Below, one piece after another: positions 37,802 through 48,483 of a stretch of DNA of 64,000 nt. The notes below the pieces were generated by a model that worked only from the letters and a program-made list of their open reading frames with translations, was not told the DNA's origin and searched no databases. Numbering within the stretch: the first letter of the stretch is position 1; every line of letters starts with the position of its first letter. The stretch covers positions 16,349-80,348 of the forward strand of contig NZ_MUKU01000022.1 in the NCBI RefSeq assembly GCF_002081825.1, read 5' to 3'. The DNA is from Chromobacterium haemolyticum. Its GTDB lineage: Bacteria > Pseudomonadota > Gammaproteobacteria > Burkholderiales > Chromobacteriaceae. The translations under genes and the position numbers were made by a program.

Positions 37802-40800
37802 TTGCCCGCGGAGAGTGAATATCGCCAAGACCGATATCTGAGGTGCCTACGGAAGCCGGAGCAGTCCAAAACCTCTACCCGAAGTCTTGTTTTACCGGGG
37901 CGGACTTTACTATCTATAGAAGATATCGATGGGTGTACGCATGCCGGGGTGGATATCTTGCCAGACCGATTTGAAGCCAAGTTGCGAGTTGCCATTGCCG
38001 TTTCCATGGTGTTTGTAGCCGTGCTGTCGCTTTCCATCTGGAAGGTTGTTGACAGCGCTAAGCAAGCAGCACACTGGCTGACGAACAGCGTGATGGTCGC
38101 GGACCAGTTGGCGCACATCCGCGGTTTTACCGTGCATGCGGAAATCAGCACCCAGAACTTTCGTCTGACGGGTGATGAAGCCAATCTGAAGGAACGCGAT
38201 AGGGCAATTGAGGCACGCGAGGCATTGCTGACGCAGATCCGCACACGAATCGGCGACAACCCCAGGCAGCTTGATCGCTGGATGGCCCTGCGCCGGGTCG
38301 TCACTCAGCGGGTGGCAATCTCTCGCGAGGTGGAGCGCTTGTACCGTCAGTATGGTGGAGCCGCGGCCAGCGCCTACGTCACGAGCGCACCGCTACGCGC
38401 CACCCGCACGCAGGTGTATAGCTTACTGGACGAAATGGACCATGAAGAGCATCGCGTGCTTGAGGGGCGGCTGGTCGATTACGAGCATTCGCAGCAGTGG
38501 CAAATATGGTGGAACAGCCTGAGCGGTATCACGCTCTTCTTGCTGCTGGGCGGGACTTATTTCATGGTGCGGCGGCAATGGCGGGCGCTGAGCGTCAGCC
38601 AAGGGGCCCTTGTGTCCAGCGAGGAAAATCTGGCCGCCACGCTGCATTCGATTGGGGATGCGGTAGTCTCCGTCAACGCCAATGGCTTGATTACTCGTTG
38701 CAACCGGGTAGCCGAATTCCTCACCGGTTGGCCTGCCGCCGAGGCTGTCGGCTTGCCATTATCACAGATATTGACCGTGAGGCGGGATAAAGACGATCAG
38801 CCTATCGATTTGTTTACATGCGGTACAAGAATGGGAGCGCAGGCCCAGTACATGCCGGAGTCCTTGCATGGGGAACTGGTGGCGCTGGATGGCCAACAAT
38901 GTCCGATCAGCTACACCGTAGCGCCGATTATCGCCGGTAGCGACTTGCTGAACGGCGTGGTGGTTGTCTTCCGCGATTCCACTGCCGAGCGGGACGTCCG
39001 ACTGACCATCCTTGCGCAAAATGCCCTGCTTACCGAAAGAGTCCAGGACCGGTCCTTGCGTTTGCTGGAAAGCGAGGCGCATTTGGACGCCATTCTCAGC
39101 GCAGTGCCGGTGCTGATTGCCTATGTCAATGTTGATCGCCTTTACGTGTATGTCAATGAGCAGTATCGGCTACGCTTTGCGCCTGATCATGCGAACATCA
39201 CCGGCTACGCCGTGAGCGAGATACTAGGGGCGGAGCGCTACGCCATAGCCTGTCCGCACATTGACAAAGTACTGGCCGGTGAGCCGCTGAATTATGATTG
39301 GCAGCCTTTCCCCGGGGTTTGGCAGAACATCCGCTATGTGCCCAAGCGCAACGAACTGGAGGAGGTGATCGGTTATTACGTGCTGGGCATCGACGTCACC
39401 GAGCGCAAGGCGGCGGAAGAGCATATCCAGTTGCTCAACAGCGAACTGTCTCAGCAAGTGCGTGAGCTAGAGCATGTTTCCCGCGCTCTGCGTACCCTGA
39501 GCGCCGGGAATCGCGCCATGTTGCGCGCAAGGGATGAGCGGCAATTGCTGGATAGCAGCTGCCGGGCCATTGTTGAGGCCGGCGGTTATAGCACGGCGGT
39601 GATTTGGTATGGCGACGGGGATGCGCAAGAACTAAAGCCGATGGCTCAATGCGGCTTTGCCGGTGGGCTGAGCGAGCTGGCAGGTATCGTTCTGGGCAGG
39701 GCGGACGCCGCCGGCGGCATCAGCATCACGCCCACTGCCGTGCGTACCGGCAAGGTGCAACTGGCGCGCGATATGCAAAGCGACAGCCGGTATGAGGCGC
39801 TGCGGGCCATGCTGCATGGGGCGGCATCCGGCTTGGCCTGCCCGTTGCAGGTGGATGGCCGCGTTATCGGCGCATTGACCATTTACGACAGGCAGGCGGA
39901 TACCTTTGACGATGATGAGATTGATTTGCTGATCGAGGCCAGTGCCGACCTGGCATTCGGCATCGGCTCCTTGCGGGCACAGAGGGAACGAGAGCAGGCC
40001 CGCGTCGCCATGCAGCAAATGCTGCGCCATGATCAACTGACTGGCCTGCCCAATATGTTGCAGTTTGAAGAGGCGCTGACGTTGGAGCTAGTGCACGCAA
40101 GCCAGGAGGACCGCACGCTGGCCGTGCTGCAGTTCAATATCGAGCGTCTGGGAGAAATCAACGAGGTACTTGGCTTTGCGCAGGGAGATCAAGTATTGCG
40201 TGAGTTTGGCGCTCGCCTGAGGGCCTGCCTGCCGACTGCCGCATTGGCCGCGCGCGTGCGAGGCGACGAATTTGCGGTACTGCTTCCCGGTGCGGACGGA
40301 CAGGAAGCATTGGTGCTGGTCACTGCGGTCAATTGGGCGATGACTACCGCTTTTGAAGTGGCGGGGCTGACGCTGGATGTCGCCGTAAGAGTGGGCATGG
40401 TGCTGTTCCCCCAACATGGGAGGAACATACACGATTTGTTGCGCCACTTGGACAAGGCTACACAGCAGGCCAAGCAGCGAGGGGTGGCGTATTACTTGTA
40501 CGAGCCGGGCAAAGCCGAGACGCAAGCCGAGCGGCTGGTGCTGGCCAGAGAGCTACGCCATGCCATAGCGCAGGGCGAGCTGCGGCTATACCTGCAGCCC
40601 AAGGTCAGCCTGGCCGATGGCAAGGTCTGCGGCGCCGAGGCCTTGGTGCGCTGGCTGCATCCACAGCACGGCTTGTTGGCGCCCAGCGCCTTCATCGATA
40701 TCGCGGAACGGTCCGGGCTAATCCACCCATTGACCGAGTGGGTTGTGACGGCAACGCTGGATTTACTACAAGCTTGGCAGGGGCAGCAGCTCATGCTGCC

Positions 40801-41302
40801 CATCGCGGTGAACCTATCGGTGCGCAATCTGCAGGACGACACCTTGCCGGACAAGCTGCGACTTTGGCAGGAGCAGCGTTCGATTCGCACCGGTTTGTTA
40901 GAGCTGGAAATCACGGAAAGCTCCATGATGTTGGATCCGGAATTGGCGCTGGCCTTGCTGAATGAACTACGATGCGCTGGCTCCGCATTGTACGTGGATG
41001 ATTTTGGCACAGGCTATTCATCGCTGAGCTATTTACAAAAATTACCGGTGGATTACATCAAGATTGATCAGTCTTTTGTAATGAATATGTCCCAGGACAA
41101 AGACTCCGCCATGATCGTGAAATCCACCATCGAACTTGTGCACCATCTGGGACGGCTGGTGGTGGCGGAGGGCGTTGAGTCCGCTGCGGATTGGCAAAGC
41201 TTGCGAGAGATGGGATGTGATTATGCGCAGGGGTTTTTCATCGCCTCGCCAATGCCGGCAGAGGAGTTTGCCGCCTGGACTAGCTCTTTCCGGGCGCCAT
41301 AG
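37802..41302 (+). CDS. Membrane PAS-GAF-GGDEF-EAL c-di-GMP protein
   Basis: Up to 1166 aa; the start is uncertain (TTG at 37802, or a GTG/TTG near 37950 just before the first membrane helix). Order: membrane helix (VAIAVSMVFVAVLSLSIW), periplasmic helical sensor of about 170 aa, second helix (ITLFLLLGGTYFMV), two PAS domains, GAF (around AIVEAGGYSTAVIWY), GGDEF with RGDEF in the signature, and EAL with EALVRW, DDFGTGYSS and VAEGVE. The EAL domain looks catalytically complete, so it is probably a c-di-GMP phosphodiesterase. RGDEF variants may be active or only bind GTP. Divergent from the MHYT kinase across a 175-bp gap. Confidence 0.9.
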   Translation: MPAESEYRQDRYLRCLRKPEQSKTSTRSLVLPGRTLLSIEDIDGCTHAGVDILPDRFEAKLRVAIAVSMVFVAVLSLSIWKVVDSAKQAAHWLTNSVMVADQLAHIRGFTVHAEISTQNFRLTGDEANLKERDRAIEAREALLTQIRTRIGDNPRQLDRWMALRRVVTQRVAISREVERLYRQYGGAAASAYVTSAPLRATRTQVYSLLDEMDHEEHRVLEGRLVDYEHSQQWQIWWNSLSGITLFLLLGGTYFMVRRQWRALSVSQGALVSSEENLAATLHSIGDAVVSVNANGLITRCNRVAEFLTGWPAAEAVGLPLSQILTVRRDKDDQPIDLFTCGTRMGAQAQYMPESLHGELVALDGQQCPISYTVAPIIAGSDLLNGVVVVFRDSTAERDVRLTILAQNALLTERVQDRSLRLLESEAHLDAILSAVPVLIAYVNVDRLYVYVNEQYRLRFAPDHANITGYAVSEILGAERYAIACPHIDKVLAGEPLNYDWQPFPGVWQNIRYVPKRNELEEVIGYYVLGIDVTERKAAEEHIQLLNSELSQQVRELEHVSRALRTLSAGNRAMLRARDERQLLDSSCRAIVEAGGYSTAVIWYGDGDAQELKPMAQCGFAGGLSELAGIVLGRADAAGGISITPTAVRTGKVQLARDMQSDSRYEALRAMLHGAASGLACPLQVDGRVIGALTIYDRQADTFDDDEIDLLIEASADLAFGIGSLRAQREREQARVAMQQMLRHDQLTGLPNMLQFEEALTLELVHASQEDRTLAVLQFNIERLGEINEVLGFAQGDQVLREFGARLRACLPTAALAARVRGDEFAVLLPGADGQEALVLVTAVNWAMTTAFEVAGLTLDVAVRVGMVLFPQHGRNIHDLLRHLDKATQQAKQRGVAYYLYEPGKAETQAERLVLARELRHAIAQGELRLYLQPKVSLADGKVCGAEALVRWLHPQHGLLAPSAFIDIAERSGLIHPLTEWVVTATLDLLQAWQGQQLMLPIAVNLSVRNLQDDTLPDKLRLWQEQRSIRTGLLELEITESSMMLDPELALALLNELRCAGSALYVDDFGTGYSSLSYLQKLPVDYIKIDQSFVMNMSQDKDSAMIVKSTIELVHHLGRLVVAEGVESAADWQSLREMGCDYAQGFFIASPMPAEEFAAWTSSFRAP

Positions 41303-41389
41303 TGTCGGGAGACTGCGGGTAGGCATATAAGGTAAAACGGAAAGAGGCCGAGGTCGCCGTGGTCATCAGAACACGGAGATTTTGGGGAT

Positions 41390-41415
41390 AAAAAAGCCCG
41401 CGCGTGAGCGCGGGC
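41390..41415 (-). terminator. Intrinsic terminator of groESL
   Basis: GCCCGCGC / GCGCGGGC form a perfect 8-bp GC stem with a 4-nt loop, followed on the minus strand by six T. It lies 30 bp after the groEL stop. Confidence 0.92.
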
Positions 41416-41444
41416 AAATAATGGAAGAGGACCAGGTCAGCGGA

Positions 41445-43064
<1,620 letters not shown>

Positions 43065-43090
43065 TTAACTCCTGTGATGATTGTGGGGAA

Positions 43091-43408
43091 TCAGGCAGCC
43101 TTACGGCCGGATTGAGAGGTGTCTTCAACGACTCCGAAGACGTCTTCTTCGCGTAGCACCAAGTACTCCTGATCGTTTAGCTTGACGGTCTGGCCGCCGT
43201 ATTTGCCGAACAGAACCAGATCGCCCACCTGCACCTGCATCGGCAACAGTGTGCCGTCTTGCAGGCGCTTGCCAGGGCCAACGGCGAGAACTTCGCCTTG
43301 CTCCGGTTTTTCAGCGGCGCTATCGGGGATGACGATGCCGGAAGCAGTCTGGCGGACCTTCTCGATCCGCTTGACGATAATCCGGTCGTGCAGAGGACGG
43401 ATTTGCAT
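43091..43408 (-). CDS. groES: GroES co-chaperonin, accessory copy
   Basis: A protein of 105 aa, slightly longer than the usual 95-97. [22 protein letters not shown], the mobile loop region, [11 protein letters not shown] and [12 protein letters not shown] are all present. The C-terminal tail [10 protein letters not shown] is an extension beyond the normal end. First gene of the groESL operon. Confidence 0.97.
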   Translation of the reverse strand: MQIRPLHDRIIVKRIEKVRQTASGIVIPDSAAEKPEQGEVLAVGPGKRLQDGTLLPMQVQVGDLVLFGKYGGQTVKLNDQEYLVLREEDVFGVVEDTSQSGRKAA

Positions 43409-43522
43409 ATCAATCTCCTGTGCGATTCAGATCATTGGAAACAGTAGGTAAGACCGAGTGGCAGGCGCGAAAAGGCCTGCTCTTACCGGTCAAAGTCAGC
43501 CGGAAAGACTGACGAAAGACGA

Positions 43523-43550
43523 AGTAAGGGCGGGTCAAAAACTTTTCAAG
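43523..43550 (-). promoter_or_regulatory. Candidate sigma-32 promoter of groESL
   Basis: On the minus strand CTTGAAA (43550-43544) is followed after 13-14 bp by CCCTTACT (43530-43523), close to the heat-shock consensus CTTGAAA-N11..16-CCCCATnT in its first element and partial in the second. No CIRCE (HrcA) inverted repeat is visible between here and groES. The site is 115 bp upstream of the groES start. Confidence 0.5.
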
Positions 43551-43574
43551 AGGTTTTTTGCAGAAAAAATGAAA

Positions 43575-44201
43575 CTACAAAATGATGCGCTCGACACGGC
43601 CAAAACGGTACTCCGTTCTGGTCGCCTTGCCGCCATGGCAGGCGCGCGGCCTAAGGGGGCAGGGTGGTTTGCGCAGGCCTTCCTCGCCCAGGGTGTCGTC
43701 TTCGGCCAGGTCGCGCCATAGTCCGCCGTGTACGGGGCGGAACTGCCAGGAAACATAGCCTCGGCGGGAGGCCAGCCGCATCAGGTCCGGGCCGTCGGGC
43801 GCTTCCGCCAAGACACTTTCCTGCCCAGCGATAGGGGGCAGATCGCCGAAAGCCTGGCGGCAGGCCAGCTCTTCCCCAGCGGCCGCGCCTATGGTGTTGC
43901 AGCCGCGCCGCTCGTCGCGCAGCAGGTTCCAGGCGCCCAGCTGCCAGGCCGCGTCCAGAATATCTTCTTCTATCAGGGAGAGCGCCCCCCATCTGCGCGT
44001 CAGTTGCAAGGCCGACGCCGGCACTTGCCGAAGCAAGGGCTCGCCATTTTGGCCGCGGGCGGGCTCAGGGCGGCGGAAACCATGCCAATGCAGCATCAAC
44101 AGCAAGGGCGTATCGGGAAAGGGGACCGCGCTGAGACTGACCGCGAATAGCGGCAGACGCATATGGCGGATTTGAGCGGACAAGGTATCGAACAACTCCA
44201 C
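43575..44201 (-). CDS. Hypothetical protein
   Basis: About 208 aa from a GTG at 44201, which has GGAG 7 nt upstream; an ATG at 44234 lacks a clear site. No family recognised. There is no signal peptide or membrane helix; the first 40 residues form beta-like strands (RLPLFAVSLSAVPF, PLLLMLHWHGFRRPE), and the rest is mixed with several Trp and Cys. It lies 98 bp after the Trp-rich gene in the same direction and may be the last member of the photolyase operon. Confidence 0.55.
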   Translation of the reverse strand: MELFDTLSAQIRHMRLPLFAVSLSAVPFPDTPLLLMLHWHGFRRPEPARGQNGEPLLRQVPASALQLTRRWGALSLIEEDILDAAWQLGAWNLLRDERRGCNTIGAAAGEELACRQAFGDLPPIAGQESVLAEAPDGPDLMRLASRRGYVSWQFRPVHGGLWRDLAEDDTLGEEGLRKPPCPLRPRACHGGKATRTEYRFGRVERIIL

Positions 44202-44298
44202 GGCAACACTCCATGACAATGGACGCGAAGACATGCCTTAACGATAAAAAGATTGCCGGCACGAGGCAAGCGGCAACCTTGTGAATATGGCTGGGCGC

Positions 44299-44526
44299 TT
44301 ATTTCCATCCTTGCCGCCATTGCTCGTCGTCGCGCAGAGCCTGCCACGGCACGGTTCGCTGGCGCCGGGTGTACACCGCCTCCAGCGTTACCGTTTCTAC
44401 CGGGCCGTCGGGCGCGGGCCGTCCCAGCGCCACCACCAGGAAGTGTTTCTCCTTGTCGCGCGGCGCCGCGGCGGTCCACTTGCTCAGCAGCAATTTTTCC
44501 GGGTTGAGCCGCCTAGTTGTCGCCAC
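44299..44526 (-). CDS. Trp-rich small protein (TIGR02450 type)
   Basis: A protein of 75 aa with the pattern of the TIGR02450 tryptophan-rich family: NPEKLLLSKWTA, DKEKHFLVV, TLEAVYTRR, and a C-terminal VPWQALRDDEQWRQGWK. Function unknown, but the family is usually found beside photolyase/cryptochrome and light-stress genes, as here. It overlaps the lipocalin gene by 14 bp, so it is part of the same operon. Confidence 0.8.
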   Translation of the reverse strand: MATTRRLNPEKLLLSKWTAAAPRDKEKHFLVVALGRPAPDGPVETVTLEAVYTRRQRTVPWQALRDDEQWRQGWK

Positions 44527-45049
44527 GGTCCTGACTCACCCAAATCAACTTCTCCGCGGGTATGCCCAACTTGGCCGCCACCGCCAGCAGAGCGGTCTTG
44601 GCATCCGGGGCGGGCTGCTTGTCGCGCGACAGCAGCCACAAGTAGTTCTTGTCGGGTCCCACCACCACCGCCCAGCGATAGTCGGGGTCCAGCGCCGCCA
44701 CGTGGTAGCCGCCATAGAACGGGCCAAAGAACGACACTTTCAGCGAGGCGACATCGGCGCGGCCGTTGAACCAGGCCTTGCCCACGGCTTCGCGCCAACT
44801 GGCGGCGGCGGTGTCAAAGCCGCGGTTGACCACGCGGATGCTGCCGTCGGCATTGCGACTGTAATCGGCGCTCACCGCCTGCAGGCCCCGTTCGAAGCGG
44901 TGGTCCAGGCGGGCGATTTCATACCATCGCCCCTGATAGCGTTCCAGCTGGAAGCCTTGCACTGGGATGACGTCCGGCGGCGGCAGGGTGTTGCAGCCGG
45001 TAAGCGGCAATAGGGCAATAGCCAACAGACCGAGGGGTATTTTCAACAT
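44513..45049 (-). CDS. blc: Blc-type outer-membrane lipocalin
   Basis: A protein of 178 aa from the ATG at 45049, which opens a lipoprotein signal (MLKIPLGLLAIALLPLTGC, lipobox LTGC). Lipocalin motifs: QGRWYEIARLDHRFERGL, then DYRWAVVVGPDKNYLWLLSR and the final conserved Arg-containing stretch. Bacterial lipocalins bind fatty acids or lysophospholipids at the outer membrane and are linked to membrane stress. It sits 7 bp after the photolyase stop. Confidence 0.88.
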   Translation of the reverse strand: MLKIPLGLLAIALLPLTGCNTLPPPDVIPVQGFQLERYQGRWYEIARLDHRFERGLQAVSADYSRNADGSIRVVNRGFDTAAASWREAVGKAWFNGRADVASLKVSFFGPFYGGYHVAALDPDYRWAVVVGPDKNYLWLLSRDKQPAPDAKTALLAVAAKLGIPAEKLIWVSQDRGDN

Positions 45050-45056
45050 ATCGGGC

Positions 45057-46586
45057 TCACAGTGTGTCGAGATTGGTTTGCAGCGCCGCCGCGTGAGCGG
45101 CGATAGCGGCTTGTTCGGCATCCGGCAGCTTGTCCAGCTGGCGATAGACCAGGCTGAGTCGCGGATTGGCCGCTAGCCGCGCGCGGTGGCGCTGGAAAAA
45201 GTTCCAGTACAGGGCATTGAAGGGACAGGCGTCCCGGCCAATGCGCAGCTTGGGCTGGTAGCGGCAGCCGGCGCAGTAATCGCTCATGCGGCCGATATAA
45301 GCGGCGCTGCCGGCGTAGGGCTTGCTGCCGAGCAGCCCGCCGTCGGCGAACTGGCTCATGCCCAGAGTGTTGGGCAACTCCACCCATTCGAAGGCGTCGA
45401 TGTAGACGCCCAAATACCATTCATGCAGCGCCTGCGGCGACAGCCCGGCGATCAGTCCGAAATTACCGATCACCATTAGCCGCTGGATGTGGTGGGCGTA
45501 GGCGTCTTCCAGCGATTGGCCGATGGCGTGCGCAAGACACCGCATGCCCGTTTCGCCATCCCAGAACCAGCGCGGCAGCGGCAGATCGTGAGACAGGGCG
45601 TTATTGTTGCGGTAGCTGGGCATCTTGGCCCAATAGACGCCTCGCACATATTCGCGCCAGCCCAGTATCTGCCGCACAAAGCCCTCTACCGCGGCCAGTG
45701 GCGCGCGGCCTGCGAGCCAGGCGGCGATGGCGGCGTCCACCACCTCGCGCGGATTGAGCATTTTCACATTGAGGGCGAAGGAAGGCTGGGAATGAAACAA
45801 GCGCCGCGCATGCCGGCTCATTGCGTCCTGATAAGCGCCAAAGTGCGGCAGCGTCCGCTCGATAAAGTCGCACAGCAGGGCCTGCGCCTCGGCGCGCTTG
45901 AGCGGCCAGCGCAGCGCTTCGGCCTGAGGCTGACCGAAACTGTTCACGCCGGCGTCGTTTATGGTTTGCCACAGCCCGCGGTGGTCATGCTCAGGGCGAG
46001 GGTCATTGGGTTCTGGCGGGCTGCCGGACCAGCGCTGACGGTTTTCGGCATCGAAATTCCAGCGCCCGTCGGCGGGTTCGCCGTTCTCGTCCACCAAAAT
46101 GCCGTGCTGGCGCCGCAGGTGACGATATAGGGTCTCCTGCCGCCATTGCCGCCGCGCGCCGAAGAACGCGGCGGCGTCGCCGCGAGCGGTGTAGAAGTGC
46201 TCGCTGTCCGCCATGTGGCATGGAATGGATAAGCCCGCGCCCCAGCGGGCGAGTTGATGGTCCAGCCGCCATTCGTCCGGAGCCTGGTATTCCACCCTCG
46301 TCGCGCCGTAGTGGCGGATCAGCGCATCCAAATTGCCGATTAACGATTGGCGGTTGCTTCCGTCGTCGATGGCGATGTAGCGCACTCGATGCCCCAAGGC
46401 CTTCAGTTGGCTTGCAAAATCACGCATCGCGGCGAAGATGGCCAGGATTTTCTGCGCGTGGTGGCGTACGTAATCCGTCTCCTGGCGGATTTCCATCATC
46501 ACATGCACCACCTCGGGGTCGGGGGCGGTGAACCAACTATGGTTGGGGTTGAGCTGGTCGCCCAGAATCAGCCGCAAGAGGGTCAT
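45057..46586 (-). CDS. Fe-S (6-4)/cryptochrome-type photolyase
   Basis: A protein of 509 aa. The ATG at 46586 overlaps the DUF2256 stop (ATGA) and has AAGGA upstream. The N-terminus LLRLILGDQLNPNHSWF is that of the iron-sulfur bacterial cryptochrome/photolyase (FeS-BCP, PhrB) class, not class I CPD enzymes. The C-terminal four-cysteine site is present (a Cys in GMRCLAHAIG and YCAGCRYQ...DACPF), expected to bind 4Fe-4S; FAD binds the helical domain (GWREYVRGVYW). Repairs (6-4) photoproducts with light in the best-studied member. Known partners DUF2256 and the lipid genes are adjacent. Confidence 0.92.
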   Translation of the reverse strand: MTLLRLILGDQLNPNHSWFTAPDPEVVHVMMEIRQETDYVRHHAQKILAIFAAMRDFASQLKALGHRVRYIAIDDGSNRQSLIGNLDALIRHYGATRVEYQAPDEWRLDHQLARWGAGLSIPCHMADSEHFYTARGDAAAFFGARRQWRQETLYRHLRRQHGILVDENGEPADGRWNFDAENRQRWSGSPPEPNDPRPEHDHRGLWQTINDAGVNSFGQPQAEALRWPLKRAEAQALLCDFIERTLPHFGAYQDAMSRHARRLFHSQPSFALNVKMLNPREVVDAAIAAWLAGRAPLAAVEGFVRQILGWREYVRGVYWAKMPSYRNNNALSHDLPLPRWFWDGETGMRCLAHAIGQSLEDAYAHHIQRLMVIGNFGLIAGLSPQALHEWYLGVYIDAFEWVELPNTLGMSQFADGGLLGSKPYAGSAAYIGRMSDYCAGCRYQPKLRIGRDACPFNALYWNFFQRHRARLAANPRLSLVYRQLDKLPDAEQAAIAAHAAALQTNLDTL

Positions 46587-46741
46587 TGGGCCATGTCCTT
46601 CTGACGGCGGCAGCGTTCTGAGCAGTATTGGACGGCATCCCAATTATTGCGCCATTTTTTGCGCCAGCTCATGGGGTGGCCGCAGGCGGCGCAGCGCTTG
46701 GATGGCAGTGCCGCCTTATTGCCCTTGAATATCCGCGCCAT
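46583..46741 (-). CDS. DUF2256 zinc-ribbon-like small protein
   Basis: A protein of 52 aa found by translating the gap before the photolyase gene: MARIFKGNKAALPSKRCAAC, then MSWRKKWRNNWDAVQYCSERC. Two CxxC-like pairs (RCAAC and YCSERC) suggest a zinc or metal site. DUF2256 proteins are typical neighbours of FeS-type photolyases. Its ATG overlaps the previous stop by one base and its TGA overlaps the photolyase ATG, so it is translationally coupled on both sides. Confidence 0.85.
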   Translation of the reverse strand: MARIFKGNKAALPSKRCAACGHPMSWRKKWRNNWDAVQYCSERCRRQKDMAQ

Positions 46742-47175
46742 CACGCTACCTTCAGTTTTTTGCGCAGCCAGGCCACCGGCAGTCCAAGCAGGGGGATTTT
46801 CTCGAACAATTCTTCGGCGGCGTCCCAGTAATCGCGGTGCAGCGTGATTTTGCCGTGGGCATCGAACTGGAAATGGCTGCCGCCGTGAATGCTGACCTTG
46901 CGCCCGGCATAGGCAAAATCGAAATCCCAGGTGATGAATGCCTGGTCGCCATCCCGTAGCGCGTGGATGACAGTGAAGCGGGGCTGTTCCAGCGTCTTGA
47001 ACATGTGGTGAAACACCGCCTGGATTTTGGCCACGCCGCGCACGTCGTTGAAGGGGTCCTTGAAGCGCGCGTTTTCAGTGTAAAAGCGAGCGATGTCCGG
47101 CAAGGTTTGCGGTGTCAGCGTTTGATACCAGTCGAGCAAAGCTTGCCAATCGGCTTGAGTGGGGATGCGTTTCAT
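46741..47175 (-). CDS. NTF2-like (SnoaL-type) protein
   Basis: A protein of 144 aa from the ATG at 47175, which overlaps the SDR stop (ATGA). The cone-shaped NTF2-like pattern is clear: LLDWYQTLTPQTLPDIARFY, ARFKDPFNDVRG, QPRFTVIHAL, AFITWDFDFAY, HFQFDAHGKITLHRDYWDA. Such proteins are isomerases, hydrolases or binding proteins. In this conserved neighbourhood one always follows the SDR gene, suggesting they act on the same lipid intermediate. Exact reaction unknown. Confidence 0.82.
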   Translation of the reverse strand: MKRIPTQADWQALLDWYQTLTPQTLPDIARFYTENARFKDPFNDVRGVAKIQAVFHHMFKTLEQPRFTVIHALRDGDQAFITWDFDFAYAGRKVSIHGGSHFQFDAHGKITLHRDYWDAAEELFEKIPLLGLPVAWLRKKLKVA

Positions 47176-47951
47176 GGTCGAGCCAACCTCGCGAGCAAAG
47201 GCAGCCGCAGCCGGTAAGGCAGCAGCCGCAGTAGTTTGAGCCATAAGGTGAAGCGCAGCGGAAAGTGAATTTCAAACGCGCCGCGGGCCAGCCCGCGCAT
47301 GATGTCGCGAGCCGCCCGGCGCGGCGTGAGCAGGGCCGGCATGGAAAAATTGTTCTTGGCGGTGAGGGGCGTGGCCACGAAGCCGGGGTTGATCAGATAA
47401 ACCGCCACGCCATGCGGCTTGAGTTCCGCATAGAGGATTTCCGCCAGATTGATCAGCGCCGCCTTGCCGGGGCCGTACACCGCGGCGCCCGGCAGGCCGA
47501 CATAACCCGCCACGCTGGCGATCAGCGCCACGCCGCCGCGGCCTTGCCGCGCCAGCGCCGGCAACACCACTTCCAGGCCGTGGTAGACGCCCAGCAGGTT
47601 GGTGTCGAGCAGGCCGCGGGTTTCATCGGCGTGCAGATCCAGGCAGGTTTGCGGACGGTAGTCCGCCGCGCAGAACACCACGAGGTCCGGCAGCGCGCCG
47701 GCGGCTTCCAGGCGCGACCAAGCGGCCCGCCAGGCGGCCGGATCGGTCACGTCCAGCGTTTCCACTTGCGCGCCCGGGCGCTCTGCCGCCAGCATGCGCA
47801 TCGGCTCGGCGCGTCGGGCGGATAGGATGACCTGGGCGCCGGCCAAGAGCAGCTCGTCGGCCAATGCCGCGCCGATGCCGCTGGACGCGCCGATCACCCA
47901 TACCCGGCGCGCGCGCCAATCAGCGATGCGAGGGTTAAGGCGCAGTGTCAT
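47172..47951 (-). CDS. Short-chain dehydrogenase/reductase
   Basis: A protein of 259 aa, classical SDR. The NAD(P) motif GASSGIG is near residue 22, a catalytic Ser in IASVAGYVG, and the YGPGK active-site pair follows with normal spacing. The C-terminus is basic and hydrophobic (FTLWLKLLRLLPYRLRLPLLA), suggesting membrane attachment, in keeping with a lipid substrate. ATGA overlaps with both neighbours show it is part of one operon. Confidence 0.9.
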   Translation of the reverse strand: MTLRLNPRIADWRARRVWVIGASSGIGAALADELLLAGAQVILSARRAEPMRMLAAERPGAQVETLDVTDPAAWRAAWSRLEAAGALPDLVVFCAADYRPQTCLDLHADETRGLLDTNLLGVYHGLEVVLPALARQGRGGVALIASVAGYVGLPGAAVYGPGKAALINLAEILYAELKPHGVAVYLINPGFVATPLTAKNNFSMPALLTPRRAARDIMRGLARGAFEIHFPLRFTLWLKLLRLLPYRLRLPLLARLARP

Positions 47952-48481
47952 GGCCCTGACTCCGGTTTGTGGAAAAACAGCGTGACCTCGCCCAAGCGGA
48001 AACCAAACTTGCTCATGACCGCGCGGTTGAGCAGGCTGCGCTCATCTTGCAGGAACATCCAGTCATCGAACTGGACCAAGTATTCCTCGCCCTCCACCGG
48101 CAACTTCAGTGTGTAGCGCCAGCGCAGCGCGTTGCCGGCCGTCTCGCCAATGGCTTCCCCCTCCACATCGTCCGCCAGGCCGCGCCAGCGGCCCTGGCCG
48201 ATGGACTTGAGCCGCCACACGCGCTGCTGACGGTTGCCGTCGCTGTAAAGAAAGCGCTCGGTCAACACCAACTCGTCGCCGTGGCGTTCGCCGTCCATGT
48301 CGATGGTGAAGCGCTTGAGCAGGCGGCCTTGCCGGTCCTGGTATATGCCCCAGGCCTTGGTGTGGCCAAGGAAAAACCGGCCGGGGTCTAGCAGCGGGCG
48401 GTTGGCGGCGTAATCTCCAACCGTTGGAGCGGCACAGCCTGCCAGCAGGAGCAGGGCGGCGAGCCAGAGGGGGGCGCGCAT
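47948..48481 (-). CDS. DUF3833 lipoprotein
   Basis: A protein of 177 aa from the ATG at 48481 with AAGGA upstream. The lipoprotein signal MRAPLWLAALLLLAGC ends in the lipobox LAGC. The mature part (DPGRFFLGHTKAWGIYQDRQGRLLKRF, then a beta-rich barrel-like region) is the DUF3833 pattern, a lipocalin-like family found beside cfa, DUF1365 and SDR genes. Function unknown; periplasmic face of a membrane. It starts 2 bp after the cfa-like stop. Confidence 0.82.
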   Translation of the reverse strand: MRAPLWLAALLLLAGCAAPTVGDYAANRPLLDPGRFFLGHTKAWGIYQDRQGRLLKRFTIDMDGERHGDELVLTERFLYSDGNRQQRVWRLKSIGQGRWRGLADDVEGEAIGETAGNALRWRYTLKLPVEGEEYLVQFDDWMFLQDERSLLNRAVMSKFGFRLGEVTLFFHKPESGP

Positions 48482-48483
48482 GG

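Noticed and set aside
43409..43460. CIRCE element upstream of groES
   Set aside because: No TTAGCACTC-N9-GAGTGCTAA inverted repeat in the leader.
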